Of a stretch of DNA of 36,781 nucleotides, positions 16,850 through 26,528 are shown in pieces (position 1 is the first letter of the stretch; every line of letters starts with the position of its first letter). The stretch covers positions 1 through 36,781 of the forward strand of contig JAJZAM010000010.1 of assembly GCA_021799445.1 (NCBI GenBank), written 5' to 3'. Origin of the DNA: Actinomycetes bacterium. Its GTDB lineage: Bacteria > Actinomycetota > Acidimicrobiia > Acidimicrobiales > Palsa-688. Below the pieces are notes generated by a model that had not been told where the DNA came from, made no database searches, and saw only the letters and a program-made list of their open reading frames with translations. Both the position numbers and the translations under genes were made by a program.

Positions 16850-17869
16850 GTGACGCCAGTCGTGCTCGTCGAGGGCAACGACCCGACCCTCGTCGGCGAG
16901 GCCGTAGACAAGGCGATCGGGGAGCTGCTGGGCGGGGAGGACCGCACGCTCGCCCTGGAAGACTACGAGGGCGACGAAGTCGACCTCGCCGCTGTAGCCG
17001 ACTCGTGCCTGACACCGCCGCTGCTCGTCTCCAGACGGGTGATAGTCGTCCGCTCAGCCGGCCGTTACAACACCGAGGACGTCGAACCGCTGCTCAGATA
17101 CCTGGAGGATCCTCTGCCGACGACTTCGCTGGTGCTAGCCGGCGGTGGCGGCCAGACCGCCCCGAAGCTCGTCGCGGTCGCGAAAGCCAAGGGGATCGTC
17201 GTGTCCACCACCGTCGACGCCCGACAGGCTGGGGACTGGCTCGCGGACCGGTTGGGCCACGCCAGCGTCCGCTTGGACCGGGACGCCCAAAACCTCGTCA
17301 GGAGCCACCTGGGGGAAGACGTGAGCGGCGTCGTCGGGCTGTTGGAGCTCCTCGAAGCCGCCTACGGGCCGGGAGCGAAACTCGGTCCCGGGGAGGTTGA
17401 GGTGTACCTGGGCGAGGCGGGGTCGGTCACCCCGTGGGCGTTCACCGACGCCATCGACGCCGGCGACGCAGCGTCGGCTCTGGGCGTGCTGCACCGGATG
17501 CTCGGGGCGGGCGGGAGGCATCCCCTGGTGGTCTTGTCCATCCTGGCGCGCCACGTTGCGGGGCTCATGCGGGTGGACAGCCCGGCTATATCTACCGAGG
17601 CCGAAGCGGCCGTCGCGATGGGCATAGCACCCGGGCGCAGCACCTTCCCGGCTAAGAAGGCTCTACGAGCCGCCCGCCAGTGGGGTTCGGCGAACATAGC
17701 CGAGGCGATCGGGCTGGTAGCCGACGCGGACGCCGACCTCAAAGGCGCCAGCTCCTGGCCGGGAGAGGCCGTCCTGGAGGTTCTGGTAGCCCGCCTGTGC
17801 CGCCTGGCGCGGGCGACACCCGCAGCGAGGGGCGGTCACAGGGGTGCGATACCCGCCGTGCGCAGGTAG
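16850..17869 (+). CDS. holA: DNA polymerase III subunit delta
   Basis: Clamp-loader delta subunit that opens the beta sliding clamp. 339 residues from a GTG at 16850. Family features are the start VVLVEGNDPTLVGEAVDKAI, the early segment RRVIVVRSAGRY…EPLLRYLEDPLPTTSLVL, the middle AGDWLADRLGHASVRLDRDAQNLVRSHLGEDVSGVVGLLELL, and the C-terminal helical collar HPLVVLSILARHVAGLMR…LKGASSWPGEAVLEVLVARL. It converges with rpsT, as in many actinobacteria. The 69-bp gap between them contains a short GGCTGC repeat but no clear hairpin. Confidence 0.93.
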   Translation: MTPVVLVEGNDPTLVGEAVDKAIGELLGGEDRTLALEDYEGDEVDLAAVADSCLTPPLLVSRRVIVVRSAGRYNTEDVEPLLRYLEDPLPTTSLVLAGGGGQTAPKLVAVAKAKGIVVSTTVDARQAGDWLADRLGHASVRLDRDAQNLVRSHLGEDVSGVVGLLELLEAAYGPGAKLGPGEVEVYLGEAGSVTPWAFTDAIDAGDAASALGVLHRMLGAGGRHPLVVLSILARHVAGLMRVDSPAISTEAEAAVAMGIAPGRSTFPAKKALRAARQWGSANIAEAIGLVADADADLKGASSWPGEAVLEVLVARLCRLARATPAARGGHRGAIPAVRR

Positions 17870-17938
17870 GCGACGACCTTCTCGGCTGCGGCTGCGGCTG
17901 CGGCGTTGGAGTCGGAGGCGAGGGCGGGATCGCGCCGG

Positions 17939-18211
17939 CTAGGCCTCCGGGCTGGTTAGAGCGTTGATCCTCTTGACCAGACGGGACTTGCGGTTAGAAG
18001 CCTGGTTCTTGTGGATGATCCCCCTGGCGGCGGCCTTGTCCAGACGCTTGACGGCCATGCGGAGGTCCTCAGCGGCGCTCTCCGAGGCGGCAGCGGCCGA
18101 CGACACGGCGGTCTTGATGCGCGTCTTGACCTCGGATCGGGCCGCCTTGTTACGCAAACGCGCCGCCTCGTTGGTGCGGTTACGCTTGATCTGGCTTTTG
18201 ATGTTGGCCAC
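17939..18211 (-). CDS. rpsT: 30S ribosomal protein S20
   Basis: 90 residues, the usual length. Lys/Arg/Ala-rich helical protein with the family pattern ANIKSQIKRNRTNEAARLRNKAARSEVKTRIK near the start and RGIIHKNQASNRKSRLVKRI near the end. The start is the GTG at 18211, preceded by AGGTGAG at about 8 bases; a longer frame reaches 18271 but its extra residues are not S20. It binds 16S rRNA during 30S assembly. Confidence 0.97.
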   Translation of the reverse strand: MANIKSQIKRNRTNEAARLRNKAARSEVKTRIKTAVSSAAAASESAAEDLRMAVKRLDKAAARGIIHKNQASNRKSRLVKRINALTSPEA

Positions 18212-18278
18212 TTGGTTCAGCTCACCTCGTATGAAAGTCCGGCAGACGAGCCGTGCCGGCGGAGCCAGCATTCTAGCA

Positions 18279-18899
18279 TCAGGAGCCGGACGCCCGGCAG
18301 CGGACCACTGCTGGGACGCCGACGGCGGTCGCGCCAGCGGGGACGTCTTGTAATACCACCGCGTTGGCGCCTATCCGGGCGCCGTCACCTACCTTGACGG
18401 CGCCTAGGATCTTCGCTCCCGCTCCTATGAACACGTCGTCGCCTATCACGGGCCGTCCCGGGGACCGGTAGTCCCACCCGACGGTAACGCCCTGGTGGAC
18501 CTGCAGGTTGGCGCCTATCGACTCGGCTGAGAGGATCGTTGACTGTCCGTGGGAGATGAACAGACCCGGGCCTATCGGCGTGTCGCCCAGGTCGACGCCC
18601 GCCACGCCCCGCCACAGGTGCCTAGCGACGCGGGCTGCGAGAGCTCCCGTGGGGTTACCCGACGCTAGACGGTGGTAGAACACGCAGCGGAACTCCGGGA
18701 ACGCGAACAACAGCCGGGGGAGCATCCGCCCCCTGTCATCTTCGGGCAGCCACAGGAGCTCCGCCCAGCGTCGAGTGTCAGCGTCTATGACGTTGCGCTG
18801 GTCGCTTATGCGGTAGGCCCAGCAAAGGGGCAGGACCGCCAGGGACTTGACGTTGTCCAAGTGCGACAGGATCCACGCCGCCGGGCGGTCGAAGATCAC
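18279..18899 (-). CDS. Serine O-acetyltransferase-like, left-handed beta-helix
   Basis: 206 residues. The C-terminal half is a hexapeptide-repeat left-handed beta-helix ([94 protein letters not shown]), the pattern of CysE-type serine acetyltransferases, with the catalytic His in the ISHGQ / VHQG segment. The N-terminal helical part ([21 protein letters not shown]…) is not that of standard CysE, so the acceptor may be serine or another alcohol. Its GTG start overlaps the stop of the cytidylate-kinase-like gene by 4 bases (GTGA), so the two are co-translated. Confidence 0.8.
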   Translation of the reverse strand: MIFDRPAAWILSHLDNVKSLAVLPLCWAYRISDQRNVIDADTRRWAELLWLPEDDRGRMLPRLLFAFPEFRCVFYHRLASGNPTGALAARVARHLWRGVAGVDLGDTPIGPGLFISHGQSTILSAESIGANLQVHQGVTVGWDYRSPGRPVIGDDVFIGAGAKILGAVKVGDGARIGANAVVLQDVPAGATAVGVPAVVRCRASGS

Positions 18900-19615
18900 C
18901 CCGAGGCGTCCTGCCCGGTGGGAGCCGGCGGGAACCTGGAGAAAAAAGCGCCTGCTGCGGCGGCGATCACGTCCACGGACGCGTCGACCCCGAGGACGGT
19001 GCTGTCAAGGACCATGTGGTACCGCGCCGGGTTGGCCGGGTCGACCCGGTACAGGCGCTTTACGAACAGGGTCCTCGCCCGGTCGGCTTCCTCCTGGCGG
19101 CGCCGGACCGTGGCCTCGTCTAAGCCTTCTATCTCGCAGGCCATCTTGATCCGCCTCGCTACGGGGCCGTCGAGGCGAACGTGGAAAGCTCGGGGACGTG
19201 CCGCTAGAACGACCGCTGCGGCGCGGCCTAGGACCACGCCCGCGTCGCCTTGCGCTATGCCGGCCAGCGCCGACTCGCAGCGGGCCTTGATAGCCTCGTC
19301 GGTGTCGACGAGCGGGTCGGGGGCTACGACGGTGCCGACGGTCGCTACTCTGGCGAAGTAGCTGAGAAAGCGTCCCGCCGGGGTTGCCTCGGCTTCGCCG
19401 CCGACGAGGCCCTCTTCTGAGCGCGCCGGGCTCGACGTGCTAGTGGCGTCGTCGACGCTTAAAAGCCGGTCGACGAAGGCGACGCCGAGGCGTTCAGCCA
19501 GGGTCGGCGCGATGACGCTACCGGCGGTACCGTAGGTAGCAGATATCGTGATGGCGGGCTGGTAGTCGTTTTCGATGCGCCAACCATATGCCGCCGGGAG
19601 GTCTGCCAGCAGCAC
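18896..19615 (-). CDS. Cytidylate kinase-like protein
   Basis: 239 residues of the cytidylate-kinase-like family (a P-loop kinase relative distinct from Cmk). The N-terminus reads [29 protein letters not shown], where the Walker A loop is replaced by the family's Gly/Ser-rich loop. [32 protein letters not shown] follows in the middle, and the C-terminal [23 protein letters not shown] resembles the end of Cmk-type kinases. The substrate is not known for the family. The GTG at 19615 is the longest start; the conserved part begins about 20 codons later. It is divergent to lepA and coupled to the downstream acetyltransferase gene. Confidence 0.75.
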   Translation of the reverse strand: MLLADLPAAYGWRIENDYQPAITISATYGTAGSVIAPTLAERLGVAFVDRLLSVDDATSTSSPARSEEGLVGGEAEATPAGRFLSYFARVATVGTVVAPDPLVDTDEAIKARCESALAGIAQGDAGVVLGRAAAVVLAARPRAFHVRLDGPVARRIKMACEIEGLDEATVRRRQEEADRARTLFVKRLYRVDPANPARYHMVLDSTVLGVDASVDVIAAAAGAFFSRFPPAPTGQDASG

Positions 19616-19670
19616 CTCGCGCCCTTTTTTTCCCGTTGAAACCTTCTACAGCTCCGAAGATGGTCGACTA

Positions 19671-21455
19671 GTGAACCTCGCGAAAATCAGGAATTTGAGC
19701 GTCGTTGCGCACGTCGACCACGGCAAGTCGACCCTGTCGGACCGAATCCTCGAGCTGACAGGCGCGGTGGACGCCAGGGACATGCGCGAGCAGTACCTCG
19801 ACTCGATGGACATCGAGCGCGAGCGGGGTATCACCATCAAAGCGCAGAACGTCCGGGTCGGCTGGAAAGGCCACACCATCCACCTGATCGACACCCCGGG
19901 CCACGTCGACTTCGGCTACGAAGTGAGCCGCAGCCTGGCGGCCTGCGAGGGTGTCGTCCTGCTCGTCGACGCAGCGCAGGGCATCGAAGCTCAGACCCTC
20001 GCCAACGCCTACCAGGCCTTGGAGAACGACCTTGAGATCGTCGCCGCGTTGAACAAGATCGACCTTCCTGCTGCTGACCCGGAGCGTTACGCCGCGGAGA
20101 TCGAAAAGGTTCTGGGAGTGCCTGCGTCGCAGATACTGCGGATCTCCGCCAAGACGGGTTCTGGTGTGCCCGAGCTGTTAGACGCCATCTGCGAGCGGAT
20201 CCCGCCCCCGTCGGGAGACCCGTCCGCGCCGCTGCAGGCGCTCATCTTCGACTCCTACTACGACCAGTACCGAGGGGTGGTCAGCGCCGTGCGGGTCGTC
20301 AACGGGATCCTGAGAAGCGGCGACCGTGTCCGCTTTATGCAGGCCGGGCGTGTCCACGACGTGGAGGAGATCGGGGTGCGCACCCCGACAAACGAGCCGG
20401 TCGGCGAGCTCGGACCGGGAGAGGTCGGCTACCTCATCGCCGGCATCAAAGACGTGGGTGAAGCCCGCAGCGGCGAGACGGTGACGTCTGCGGGCGCCCC
20501 GGCCAAAGCCGCTCTGGAAGGGTACCGGGACCCCAAACCGATGGTGTTCTGCGGGCTGTACCCGATAGACGGCGACGAGTTCTCCAACCTGCGCGAGGCG
20601 CTCGAGAAGCTCCGACTCAACGACGCGTCGGTCACCTACGAGCCGGAGACCTCAGGGGCGCTCGGCTTCGGCTTCCGCTGCGGTTTCCTCGGCTTGTTGC
20701 ACATGGAGATCGTGAGGGAACGCCTCGAGCGCGAGTTCAACCTGTCTTTGATCGCGACAGCGCCGAGCGTCGAGTACCTGGCTCATCTCACCGACGGCAC
20801 CACCGTCGTCGTGCACAGCCCCTCAGAGATGCCCGAACCTCAAAAGCTTGAATCGATCGAGGAACCCTACCTGCAAGCTACGATCCTCACCCCGAGCGAG
20901 TACACCGGGACTCTGATGGATCTCTGCCAGAGCCGGCGGGGGGAGATGGTCCGCATGGAGTACATCTCGCCGGAGCGCCTTGAGCTCGTCTACCGCATAC
21001 CCCTAGCCGAGGTGGTCATGGACTTCTTCGACGCCCTCAAGAGCCGCACGAAAGGCTACGCGAGCCTCGACTACGAGCAGTCCGGGACGGACCAAGCAGA
21101 CCTGGTCAAGATAGACATCCTGCTCAACGGGGTGCCCGTCGACGCGTTCTCGGCGATAGTGCACCGCTCGGAGGCGTCCGCGTACGGCCGGAAAATGACC
21201 GAAAGGCTGCGTGAGCTGATACCACGCCAGATGTTCGACGTGCCTATCCAAGCTGCCATCGGGGGCCGGGTGATCGCCCGGGAGACGGTAAAAGCGAAGC
21301 GCAAGGACGTTCTCGCCAAGTGCTATGGGGGTGACATCACCCGTAAACGCAAGCTGCTCGAAAAGCAGAAGGAGGGCAAGAAGCGGATGAAGAACATCGG
21401 CCGGGTGGAAGTCCCTCAAGAGGCGTTCATCCAGGCTTTGCGCTTGGAGGAATAG
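19671..21455 (+). CDS. lepA: Elongation factor 4 (LepA)
   Basis: Ribosome-associated GTPase that back-translocates or remodels stalled ribosomes. All G motifs are seen: AHVDHGKST (G1), ERGITIKAQ (G2), DTPGH (G3), NKIDL (G4) and SAKTG (G5), then domain II, and the LepA-specific C-terminal domain with [28 protein letters not shown]. The GTG at 19671 gives 594 residues, close to the family's usual 600. An upstream extension to 19575 would overlap the divergent kinase-like gene and has no similarity. It starts a plus-strand series with hrcA, dnaJ, rsmE and hemW. Confidence 0.97.
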   Translation: MNLAKIRNLSVVAHVDHGKSTLSDRILELTGAVDARDMREQYLDSMDIERERGITIKAQNVRVGWKGHTIHLIDTPGHVDFGYEVSRSLAACEGVVLLVDAAQGIEAQTLANAYQALENDLEIVAALNKIDLPAADPERYAAEIEKVLGVPASQILRISAKTGSGVPELLDAICERIPPPSGDPSAPLQALIFDSYYDQYRGVVSAVRVVNGILRSGDRVRFMQAGRVHDVEEIGVRTPTNEPVGELGPGEVGYLIAGIKDVGEARSGETVTSAGAPAKAALEGYRDPKPMVFCGLYPIDGDEFSNLREALEKLRLNDASVTYEPETSGALGFGFRCGFLGLLHMEIVRERLEREFNLSLIATAPSVEYLAHLTDGTTVVVHSPSEMPEPQKLESIEEPYLQATILTPSEYTGTLMDLCQSRRGEMVRMEYISPERLELVYRIPLAEVVMDFFDALKSRTKGYASLDYEQSGTDQADLVKIDILLNGVPVDAFSAIVHRSEASAYGRKMTERLRELIPRQMFDVPIQAAIGGRVIARETVKAKRKDVLAKCYGGDITRKRKLLEKQKEGKKRMKNIGRVEVPQEAFIQALRLEE

Positions 21456-21487
21456 GTGCCGCCGATTGGCGCCGCCAGTCGATATCG

Positions 21488-22558
21488 TTGAGAGCCAACG
21501 TGTTGGACGAGAGAAAGGCCGCGATCCTCCGTGCGGTAGTGGAGGAGTACATTCAGACAGCCCAGCCGGTCGGCTCGGCTTCGGTGACACGCGCTCACGG
21601 CATGGGCGTGTCCCCAGCGACGGTCCGGCACGAGATGGGCACGTTGGAACGCGACGGTTACCTCGTTCAGCCTCACACCAGCGCCGGGCGGGTGCCTACC
21701 GACAAGGGTTACCGCTTCTTCGTCGATCACCTCGTTCCCTCCGCCCACCTCGACGAAGCCCACGCCGAGCAGATCCGGACGTTCTTCGCTTCCGCTCACG
21801 GCGAGCTGGAGCGGATGCTCGCGGATACGAGCAAGTTCCTAGCCGGGCTGACCGACTACGCGGCGGTCGTGGTCCGCGACGCCGAGGACCCCGCCCGGGT
21901 GCGCTCAGTGCAGCTGGTGTGCCTGTCGTCGACCGTCGCCTTGTTAGTGGTCGTCCTGGCGAGCGGGGCGGTCGAGAAGCGAACCGTCGAAGTGCCCGCC
22001 GGCTGCGACGAGGCGATGGCGGCTGCAGTGTCGGAGCGCCTGTCGGCGCTGATGGTCGGGTCCACTTTCGGCACCCGGATGGACCTCTCAGGGACGGGCG
22101 GGTCACGCGTTGGCGAAGTCGGCGTGGGGGGAGTCGACAACGACGAGGTCGCGACGATCGTCGAAGCTTCGCTGCGAGCCTTGTACGGCGACGGGGAGGG
22201 CGGGTCGCACTCCCCCCAAGTTTTCGTGGGCGGCGCCTCGCACCTCGCAGCGGCTTTCGACGCTGTGGGGACCATCCGTAACATCCTCGACATCCTCGAG
22301 CAGCAGTACGTGCTGGTCACCCTCATCAAGGACGTGATAGACAGCGGGCTGAGCGTTGCTATCGGAGCCGAGCATGGTGTCGTGCCGCTGGCGGACTGCT
22401 CGATAGTCGTCGCGCCGTACCGCATCGAAGGAGAGCGGGCCGGTACAGTGGGGATACTGGGTCCTACCAGGATGCACTATGAACAGACGCTCGCTGCTGT
22501 TGGGGTAGTGAGCAGAAAGCTGAGCCAGGCACTGAGCAAAGGCTCCGAAGAAAGGTAA
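21488..22558 (+). CDS. hrcA: Heat-inducible transcription repressor HrcA
   Basis: Repressor of heat-shock genes that binds CIRCE operators. About 356 residues from a TTG at 21488; a GTG at 21500 is equally plausible. The N-terminal winged helix reads LDERKAAILRAVVEEYIQTAQPVGSASVTRAHGMGVSPATVRHEMGTLERDGYLVQPHTSAGRVPTDKGYRFFVD, the hallmark of the family. The GAF-like regulatory domain follows, with the C-terminal AEHGVVPLADCSIVVAPYRIEGERAGTVGILGPTRMHYEQTLAAV. I found no CIRCE-like inverted repeat upstream in this window, so its targets are presumably elsewhere. dnaJ follows after 6 bp. Confidence 0.96.
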   Translation: MRANVLDERKAAILRAVVEEYIQTAQPVGSASVTRAHGMGVSPATVRHEMGTLERDGYLVQPHTSAGRVPTDKGYRFFVDHLVPSAHLDEAHAEQIRTFFASAHGELERMLADTSKFLAGLTDYAAVVVRDAEDPARVRSVQLVCLSSTVALLVVVLASGAVEKRTVEVPAGCDEAMAAAVSERLSALMVGSTFGTRMDLSGTGGSRVGEVGVGGVDNDEVATIVEASLRALYGDGEGGSHSPQVFVGGASHLAAAFDAVGTIRNILDILEQQYVLVTLIKDVIDSGLSVAIGAEHGVVPLADCSIVVAPYRIEGERAGTVGILGPTRMHYEQTLAAVGVVSRKLSQALSKGSEER

Positions 22559-22564
22559 CGACTC

Positions 22565-23707
22565 TTGCCGGCGGCTTCTTCCGACGACTTCTACGCAATA
22601 CTCGGCGTCCCGCGAAACGCCAGCGAGGACGACATAAAGAAGGCGTACCTTCGCCTGGCCCGCGAGTTGCACCCCGACGCGAACCAGGGAGACCCCTCCA
22701 CGGAGGACCGCTTCAAGTTGGTCAACCTCGCCTACGAGACATTACGCGACCCCGAACGGCGACGTCAGTACGACATGTTCGGGTCCGTGCCCAGAGGTGC
22801 CGGTGCCGGGGCTGGGGGAGCCGACCCGTTCGGCGGGTTCGGAGGTGGCTTCGGGGATCTCTTCGACGCTTTTTTCGGGGCGGGCGGCATGGGCGGAGGT
22901 GGCCGCTCCCGCAGCGGTCCCCGCAAAGGCGAGGACGCCGAGGCGACGGTCACCATCGATTTCGCAGGCGCAGTTTTCGGCGTGCAGCACGAGATCACCG
23001 TTCGCCTGCCCCAGACGTGCTCGACCTGTTCGGGCAGCGGCGCCCGGCCGGGTACCACGCCGATCCGCTGCAGCGCGTGCGGCGGTTCAGGCGAGGTGCG
23101 CAAGGTCCGCCAGTCGATCCTCGGCCAGATGGTCACGTCAGCGCCCTGCACCCGCTGCGGGGGCACAGGAGAGGAGATACCCTCTCCGTGCCCGGACTGC
23201 AAAGGCGAGGGACGCCGGCGGGTGGAGCAGAGCTTCGTGGTGGACGTTCCCGCAGGGGTCGACGACGGGGCGACGCTGCGACTGCCCGGCAGGGGCGCAG
23301 GAGGTCTTCGCGGCGGTCCCCCAGGGGACCTTTACGTGCATTTGAGAGTCCGCCCGCACCCGGTGTTCTCCAGGCGCGGCTCGGAGCTCGCTGCGGTCGT
23401 GCACGTCGCGATGACCCAGGCGGCCCTGGGAACGACCGTTGCTTTCGACACCCTCGACGGTGTCGAGGAGCTGGAGATACCAGCCGGCTCCCAGAACGGC
23501 AAGGAGATCCGCTTGCGCGGGCGCGGCGTTCCGAACCTCGGCGGACGAGGCCGCGGGGACCTGGTCGTCACGGTAGCCGTCGACACTCCCGAAGACTTGA
23601 GCAAAGACCAAGAAGAGCTCCTAAGACGTCTTGCGGAGATGCGAGGGGAAACTGTGGCTCACGCCGAGGGAGGCTTGATGTCCAAGCTGCGGGGGGCTTT
23701 CAAGTAG
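22565..23707 (+). CDS. dnaJ: Chaperone protein DnaJ (type I)
   Basis: Hsp40 co-chaperone that delivers clients to DnaK and stimulates its ATPase. 380 residues: J domain with HPD at 36-38, a Gly/Phe-rich linker (GAGAGAGGADPFGGFGGGFGDLFDAFFG), four CxxCxGxG-type zinc-binding repeats (CSTCSGSG, CSACGGSG, CTRCGGTG, CPDCKGEG), then the two C-terminal beta domains. The TTG start at 22565 has AAAGG about ten bases upstream. The hrcA-dnaJ pairing is typical of the second DnaJ of actinobacteria, which is separate from the dnaK-grpE locus. Confidence 0.97.
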   Translation: MPAASSDDFYAILGVPRNASEDDIKKAYLRLARELHPDANQGDPSTEDRFKLVNLAYETLRDPERRRQYDMFGSVPRGAGAGAGGADPFGGFGGGFGDLFDAFFGAGGMGGGGRSRSGPRKGEDAEATVTIDFAGAVFGVQHEITVRLPQTCSTCSGSGARPGTTPIRCSACGGSGEVRKVRQSILGQMVTSAPCTRCGGTGEEIPSPCPDCKGEGRRRVEQSFVVDVPAGVDDGATLRLPGRGAGGLRGGPPGDLYVHLRVRPHPVFSRRGSELAAVVHVAMTQAALGTTVAFDTLDGVEELEIPAGSQNGKEIRLRGRGVPNLGGRGRGDLVVTVAVDTPEDLSKDQEELLRRLAEMRGETVAHAEGGLMSKLRGAFK

Positions 23708-23751
23708 CCGGCGCGGTCCCCGGCGGCGGTCACCAGGGCGGTGACACGGCG

Positions 23752-24447
23752 GTGGCGAAAGCCCACGTGTTGGTCGACGACATTTCCGATCCGGCGCTGG
23801 ACGCGTCCGACGTCCACCACCTTGAAAGTGTGCTGAGGCTGCGAGCGGGGGAGCCTGTCGGGGTCACCGACGGCCGGGGTGGATACGCCCGCTGCGTGTA
23901 CGCGGGCCGGGGAGCGCTGCGCGTCGACGGTCCGCTGTCACGCCACCAGGAGCGCTGCCCGAAGCTCACCGTAGGGTTCGCACCGGTCAAAGGCGACCGC
24001 CCCGAGTGGGCCGTCCAGAAGCTCACAGAGTTAGGCGTGGACAGGATCGTGGCTTTTGATTCCGCGCGCTGCGTGGTCCGCTGGGACGCCTCCAGGTCCG
24101 ACAGGCACCTGGAGCGTCTGAAGCGCGTTGCTCGCTCCGCCCTCATGCAGAGCCGCCAGTGCTGGCTTCCCGAAATCGAGATAGCCTCGGGGTGGCGGAC
24201 GCTGCTCGCCGGGGCGTCACCGTCCGGGGTGGCACTCGCGCAGCCGGGGGCGCCGGGTGTGAGCCGTGAGGTTCGCACCGTGCTGGTCGGACCTGAGGGC
24301 GGGTGGAGTGACGACGAGCTTGCCGACGCGCCGGCGACTGTAGGTCTCGGCGCGGCTGTCCTGCGCACGGAGACAGCGGCTGTAGCCGCCGGCGTGCTCC
24401 TCTCGGCGCTGCGGGTCGGCCTGGTGGCCCCCGCATCCGGCGGCTAG
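23752..24447 (+). CDS. rsmE: 16S rRNA m3U1498 methyltransferase RsmE
   Basis: SPOUT-class methyltransferase that methylates N3 of U1498 in 16S rRNA. About 231 residues from the GTG at 23752. The frame is open far upstream, but those codons shadow dnaJ. An N-terminal PUA-like part (DVHHLESVLRLRAGEPVGVTDGRG) precedes the knot region: FAPVKGDRPEWAVQKLTELGVDRIVAF, SALMQSRQCWLPEI, VLVGPEGGWSDDEL and LRTETAAVAA, the S-adenosylmethionine-binding trefoil. It follows dnaJ directly and is followed 4 bp later by hemW. Confidence 0.94.
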   Translation: MAKAHVLVDDISDPALDASDVHHLESVLRLRAGEPVGVTDGRGGYARCVYAGRGALRVDGPLSRHQERCPKLTVGFAPVKGDRPEWAVQKLTELGVDRIVAFDSARCVVRWDASRSDRHLERLKRVARSALMQSRQCWLPEIEIASGWRTLLAGASPSGVALAQPGAPGVSREVRTVLVGPEGGWSDDELADAPATVGLGAAVLRTETAAVAAGVLLSALRVGLVAPASGG

Positions 24448-24451
24448 CACC

Positions 24452-25570
24452 ATGGCCGAGGAAACACCTTTCGGGGTGTACGTGCACATCCCGTTTTGCG
24501 CGTCGCGTTGCGACTACTGCGCTTTCGCCACCTGGACCGACAAGGCCCACCTGGTAGGCGGGTACGTCGAGGCGTGCAGGGCAGCCGTCGGGCGTTTTGT
24601 TACCGAGGGCCGTCCTGCGACGTCGGTCTTTTTCGGAGGTGGAACCCCCTCGCTCATCGGCGCCGACCTTCTGTGTTCCATCCTGGAGTTGATCCCCACC
24701 CAGCCTGGCGCCGAGGTGACCGTCGAATGCAACCCCGAGACGGTCGACACGGCGAAGCTGGCCGCCTACAGGGCGGCTGGTGTCAACAGGTTGTCGTTCG
24801 GTGTGCAGTCGATGCTCCCTCACGTCCTGGCATCCCTGGGGCGGCGCCACGACCCGGAGTCAGTGCTTAAAGCTGCTGCGGCGGCGGGCGAGGCCGGCTT
24901 CGCCGGAGCGTTCAACGTAGACCTGATCATCGGCGGGAAAGCTGAGACGGTTTCGGATTGGGCGCGTACCGTCGAAGCGGTACTCGCGTTGGACCCGCCG
25001 CCAGTACATGTGAGCGCTTACAGCCTCACCGTCGAGGCGGGCACGCCACTGGCTCGGGACCGAAGCCGCCACCCCGACCCGGACGACCAGGCCGACAAGT
25101 ACCTGCTAGCCGACGACCTTCTCGGCGCCGCCGGCCTTCGATGGTACGAGATCTCCAACTGGGCGGCGCCCGGCTCCGAGTGCGGTCACAACCAGCTTTA
25201 CTGGGCTGGCGGCGAGTACCGGGGCATCGGGTGCGCGGCCCACTCCCACGCCGTCAACCCTGACACGGGGGTCTCGCGACGATGGTGGAACGTCAGGACC
25301 CCGGAGCGCTACGCTGCTCTCGTCGCCTCCGGCGGTGACGGTGAGGCTTGCGGTGAAAGCCTCGACGCGTCGCAGCGCAGAGCTGAGCGTTTGCTGCTCG
25401 CACTTCGCACCTCTAACGGTGTTCCCGAATCCAGCCTGCCCGGCTGGCGGGAGGACCCCGTGCTGGCCCGCCTGGTGGAGCCCGCCTCGCCCGGGCGGGT
25501 CTCCCTCACCCGCGAAGGCCGCCTTCTGGCGAACGAGGTCGCTCTGCGCTTGGTCGATCCCGGCTTCTAA
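24452..25570 (+). CDS. hemW: Radical SAM family heme chaperone HemW
   Basis: Radical SAM protein that binds and transfers heme; often mis-named coproporphyrinogen dehydrogenase. 372 residues. The cluster motif is CASRCDYC (Cys16, Cys20, Cys23; CX3CX2C), followed by FFGGGTPS, TVECNPETV, RLSFGVQS, NVDLIIG and the HemW C-terminal helices. It lacks the fourth upstream Cys typical of true HemN. Last gene of the lepA-to-hemW series. Confidence 0.93.
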   Translation: MAEETPFGVYVHIPFCASRCDYCAFATWTDKAHLVGGYVEACRAAVGRFVTEGRPATSVFFGGGTPSLIGADLLCSILELIPTQPGAEVTVECNPETVDTAKLAAYRAAGVNRLSFGVQSMLPHVLASLGRRHDPESVLKAAAAAGEAGFAGAFNVDLIIGGKAETVSDWARTVEAVLALDPPPVHVSAYSLTVEAGTPLARDRSRHPDPDDQADKYLLADDLLGAAGLRWYEISNWAAPGSECGHNQLYWAGGEYRGIGCAAHSHAVNPDTGVSRRWWNVRTPERYAALVASGGDGEACGESLDASQRRAERLLLALRTSNGVPESSLPGWREDPVLARLVEPASPGRVSLTREGRLLANEVALRLVDPGF

Positions 25571-25655
25571 CAGCGTCTCGGACCGTGCGGCGACGGCTGA
25601 GCGCAGCGCCGCTCGCGTCTTCGGCATCGGACGCCAGCTGGGGGTCAGCTGGAGG

Positions 25656-26528
25656 TCAGCCGGCGGAGGTGACCGCAGGGGCAGCCGCGGGGTCAGCCGC
25701 GGGTAGGATCACTACGTCCCCGGCGTAAAGCAGGCTCGGGTCATCAGGGTGCGGCAGGGTGGCCCTGTTGGCGGCGATCACCGCCAACCAGTATGTCGCT
25801 ACCTCCTGGCGGTCGGGTTGCATGCCCAGACGAAGTCGCAGGGTGTCAGCGGCGATAGACCATAAGTCATCGCCGGGGCGAACTACCCACAGTCCGCTGG
25901 CCGGCGCCGGTCGCGCCGAAGTGGCGGCTTGCGCCGAAGCGACGGTTGGTTTCGCCGGGGTCGTCGCTTGTGTCGGCGACGGTGCCTGTGTTCGGGTTCG
26001 CTCGGTCGTGCCAGCCTGTCGTAGCCGCTCTACCTCATTATTGGATGTAGGAGCGAGCGGTGCGGTGGCATGGGCAGCCACGTGCGAAGGGTTCATCAGC
26101 AGTGGAGTTTGAGGAGAAGTCGAACTCGGCCCGGTGGTGGCGCCGCATGCGCCGAGCGCAGCCGCCGACACGGAAAGCCCGACGGCGAGGGAGATCATGG
26201 TGGCGGAGCCGGGTAGGCGAACGAAGCGTAATATTCTGGCAGTCGTTATAGCGAGACGGTGGCCGGGACGCCCCAAGCTGGCTGCAGCCAGGCCGAAAGC
26301 TCCGAGCGCCCAGAGGGCTAAGACGCCGAGAATGACTAGGCGGAACAATGAGAAAACCCCGACGACCGGCCCCGACTTTTCATACCAGCCCACCCAGGTG
26401 GCGGGGTCGCCGATTGACGGCGGTGCGAGAGACGTTCGCCCTTCGACGAAAACGATGACCCAGGCAAGGGATGCGGCGCATCCCAAGCCTGCGAGCTCTA
26501 AGCGAGGCTTCGCGTTCGGGGACCTCAC
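25656..26528 (-). CDS. Membrane protein with C-terminal LysM-like domain
   Basis: 290 residues. Three hydrophobic segments lie near the N-terminus (about 10-28, 52-84 and 108-127), followed by a Thr/Pro/Ala-rich linker of about 75 residues and a C-terminal LysM-like module (GLWVVRPGDDLWSIAADTL…VIAANRATLPHPDDPSLLYAGDVVILPA). LysM domains bind peptidoglycan, so the C-terminus is probably outside the membrane. This arrangement resembles LysM proteins found beside tad/flp pilus genes in actinobacteria, and a TadA fragment lies 4 kb away. Its GTG start overlaps the stop of the pseudokinase gene (GTGA), so the two are a coupled pair. Confidence 0.78.
   Translation of the reverse strand: MRSPNAKPRLELAGLGCAASLAWVIVFVEGRTSLAPPSIGDPATWVGWYEKSGPVVGVFSLFRLVILGVLALWALGAFGLAAASLGRPGHRLAITTARILRFVRLPGSATMISLAVGLSVSAAALGACGATTGPSSTSPQTPLLMNPSHVAAHATAPLAPTSNNEVERLRQAGTTERTRTQAPSPTQATTPAKPTVASAQAATSARPAPASGLWVVRPGDDLWSIAADTLRLRLGMQPDRQEVATYWLAVIAANRATLPHPDDPSLLYAGDVVILPAADPAAAPAVTSAG

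Noticed and set aside
21456-21487. CIRCE operator in front of hrcA
   Set aside because: No TTAGCACTC-N9-GAGTGCTAA-like inverted repeat is present; only GC-rich imperfect repeats.
23017-23751. Long upstream extension of rsmE
   Set aside because: The frame is open but overlaps dnaJ entirely and is Arg/Gly-rich noise; similarity begins after the GTG at 23752.
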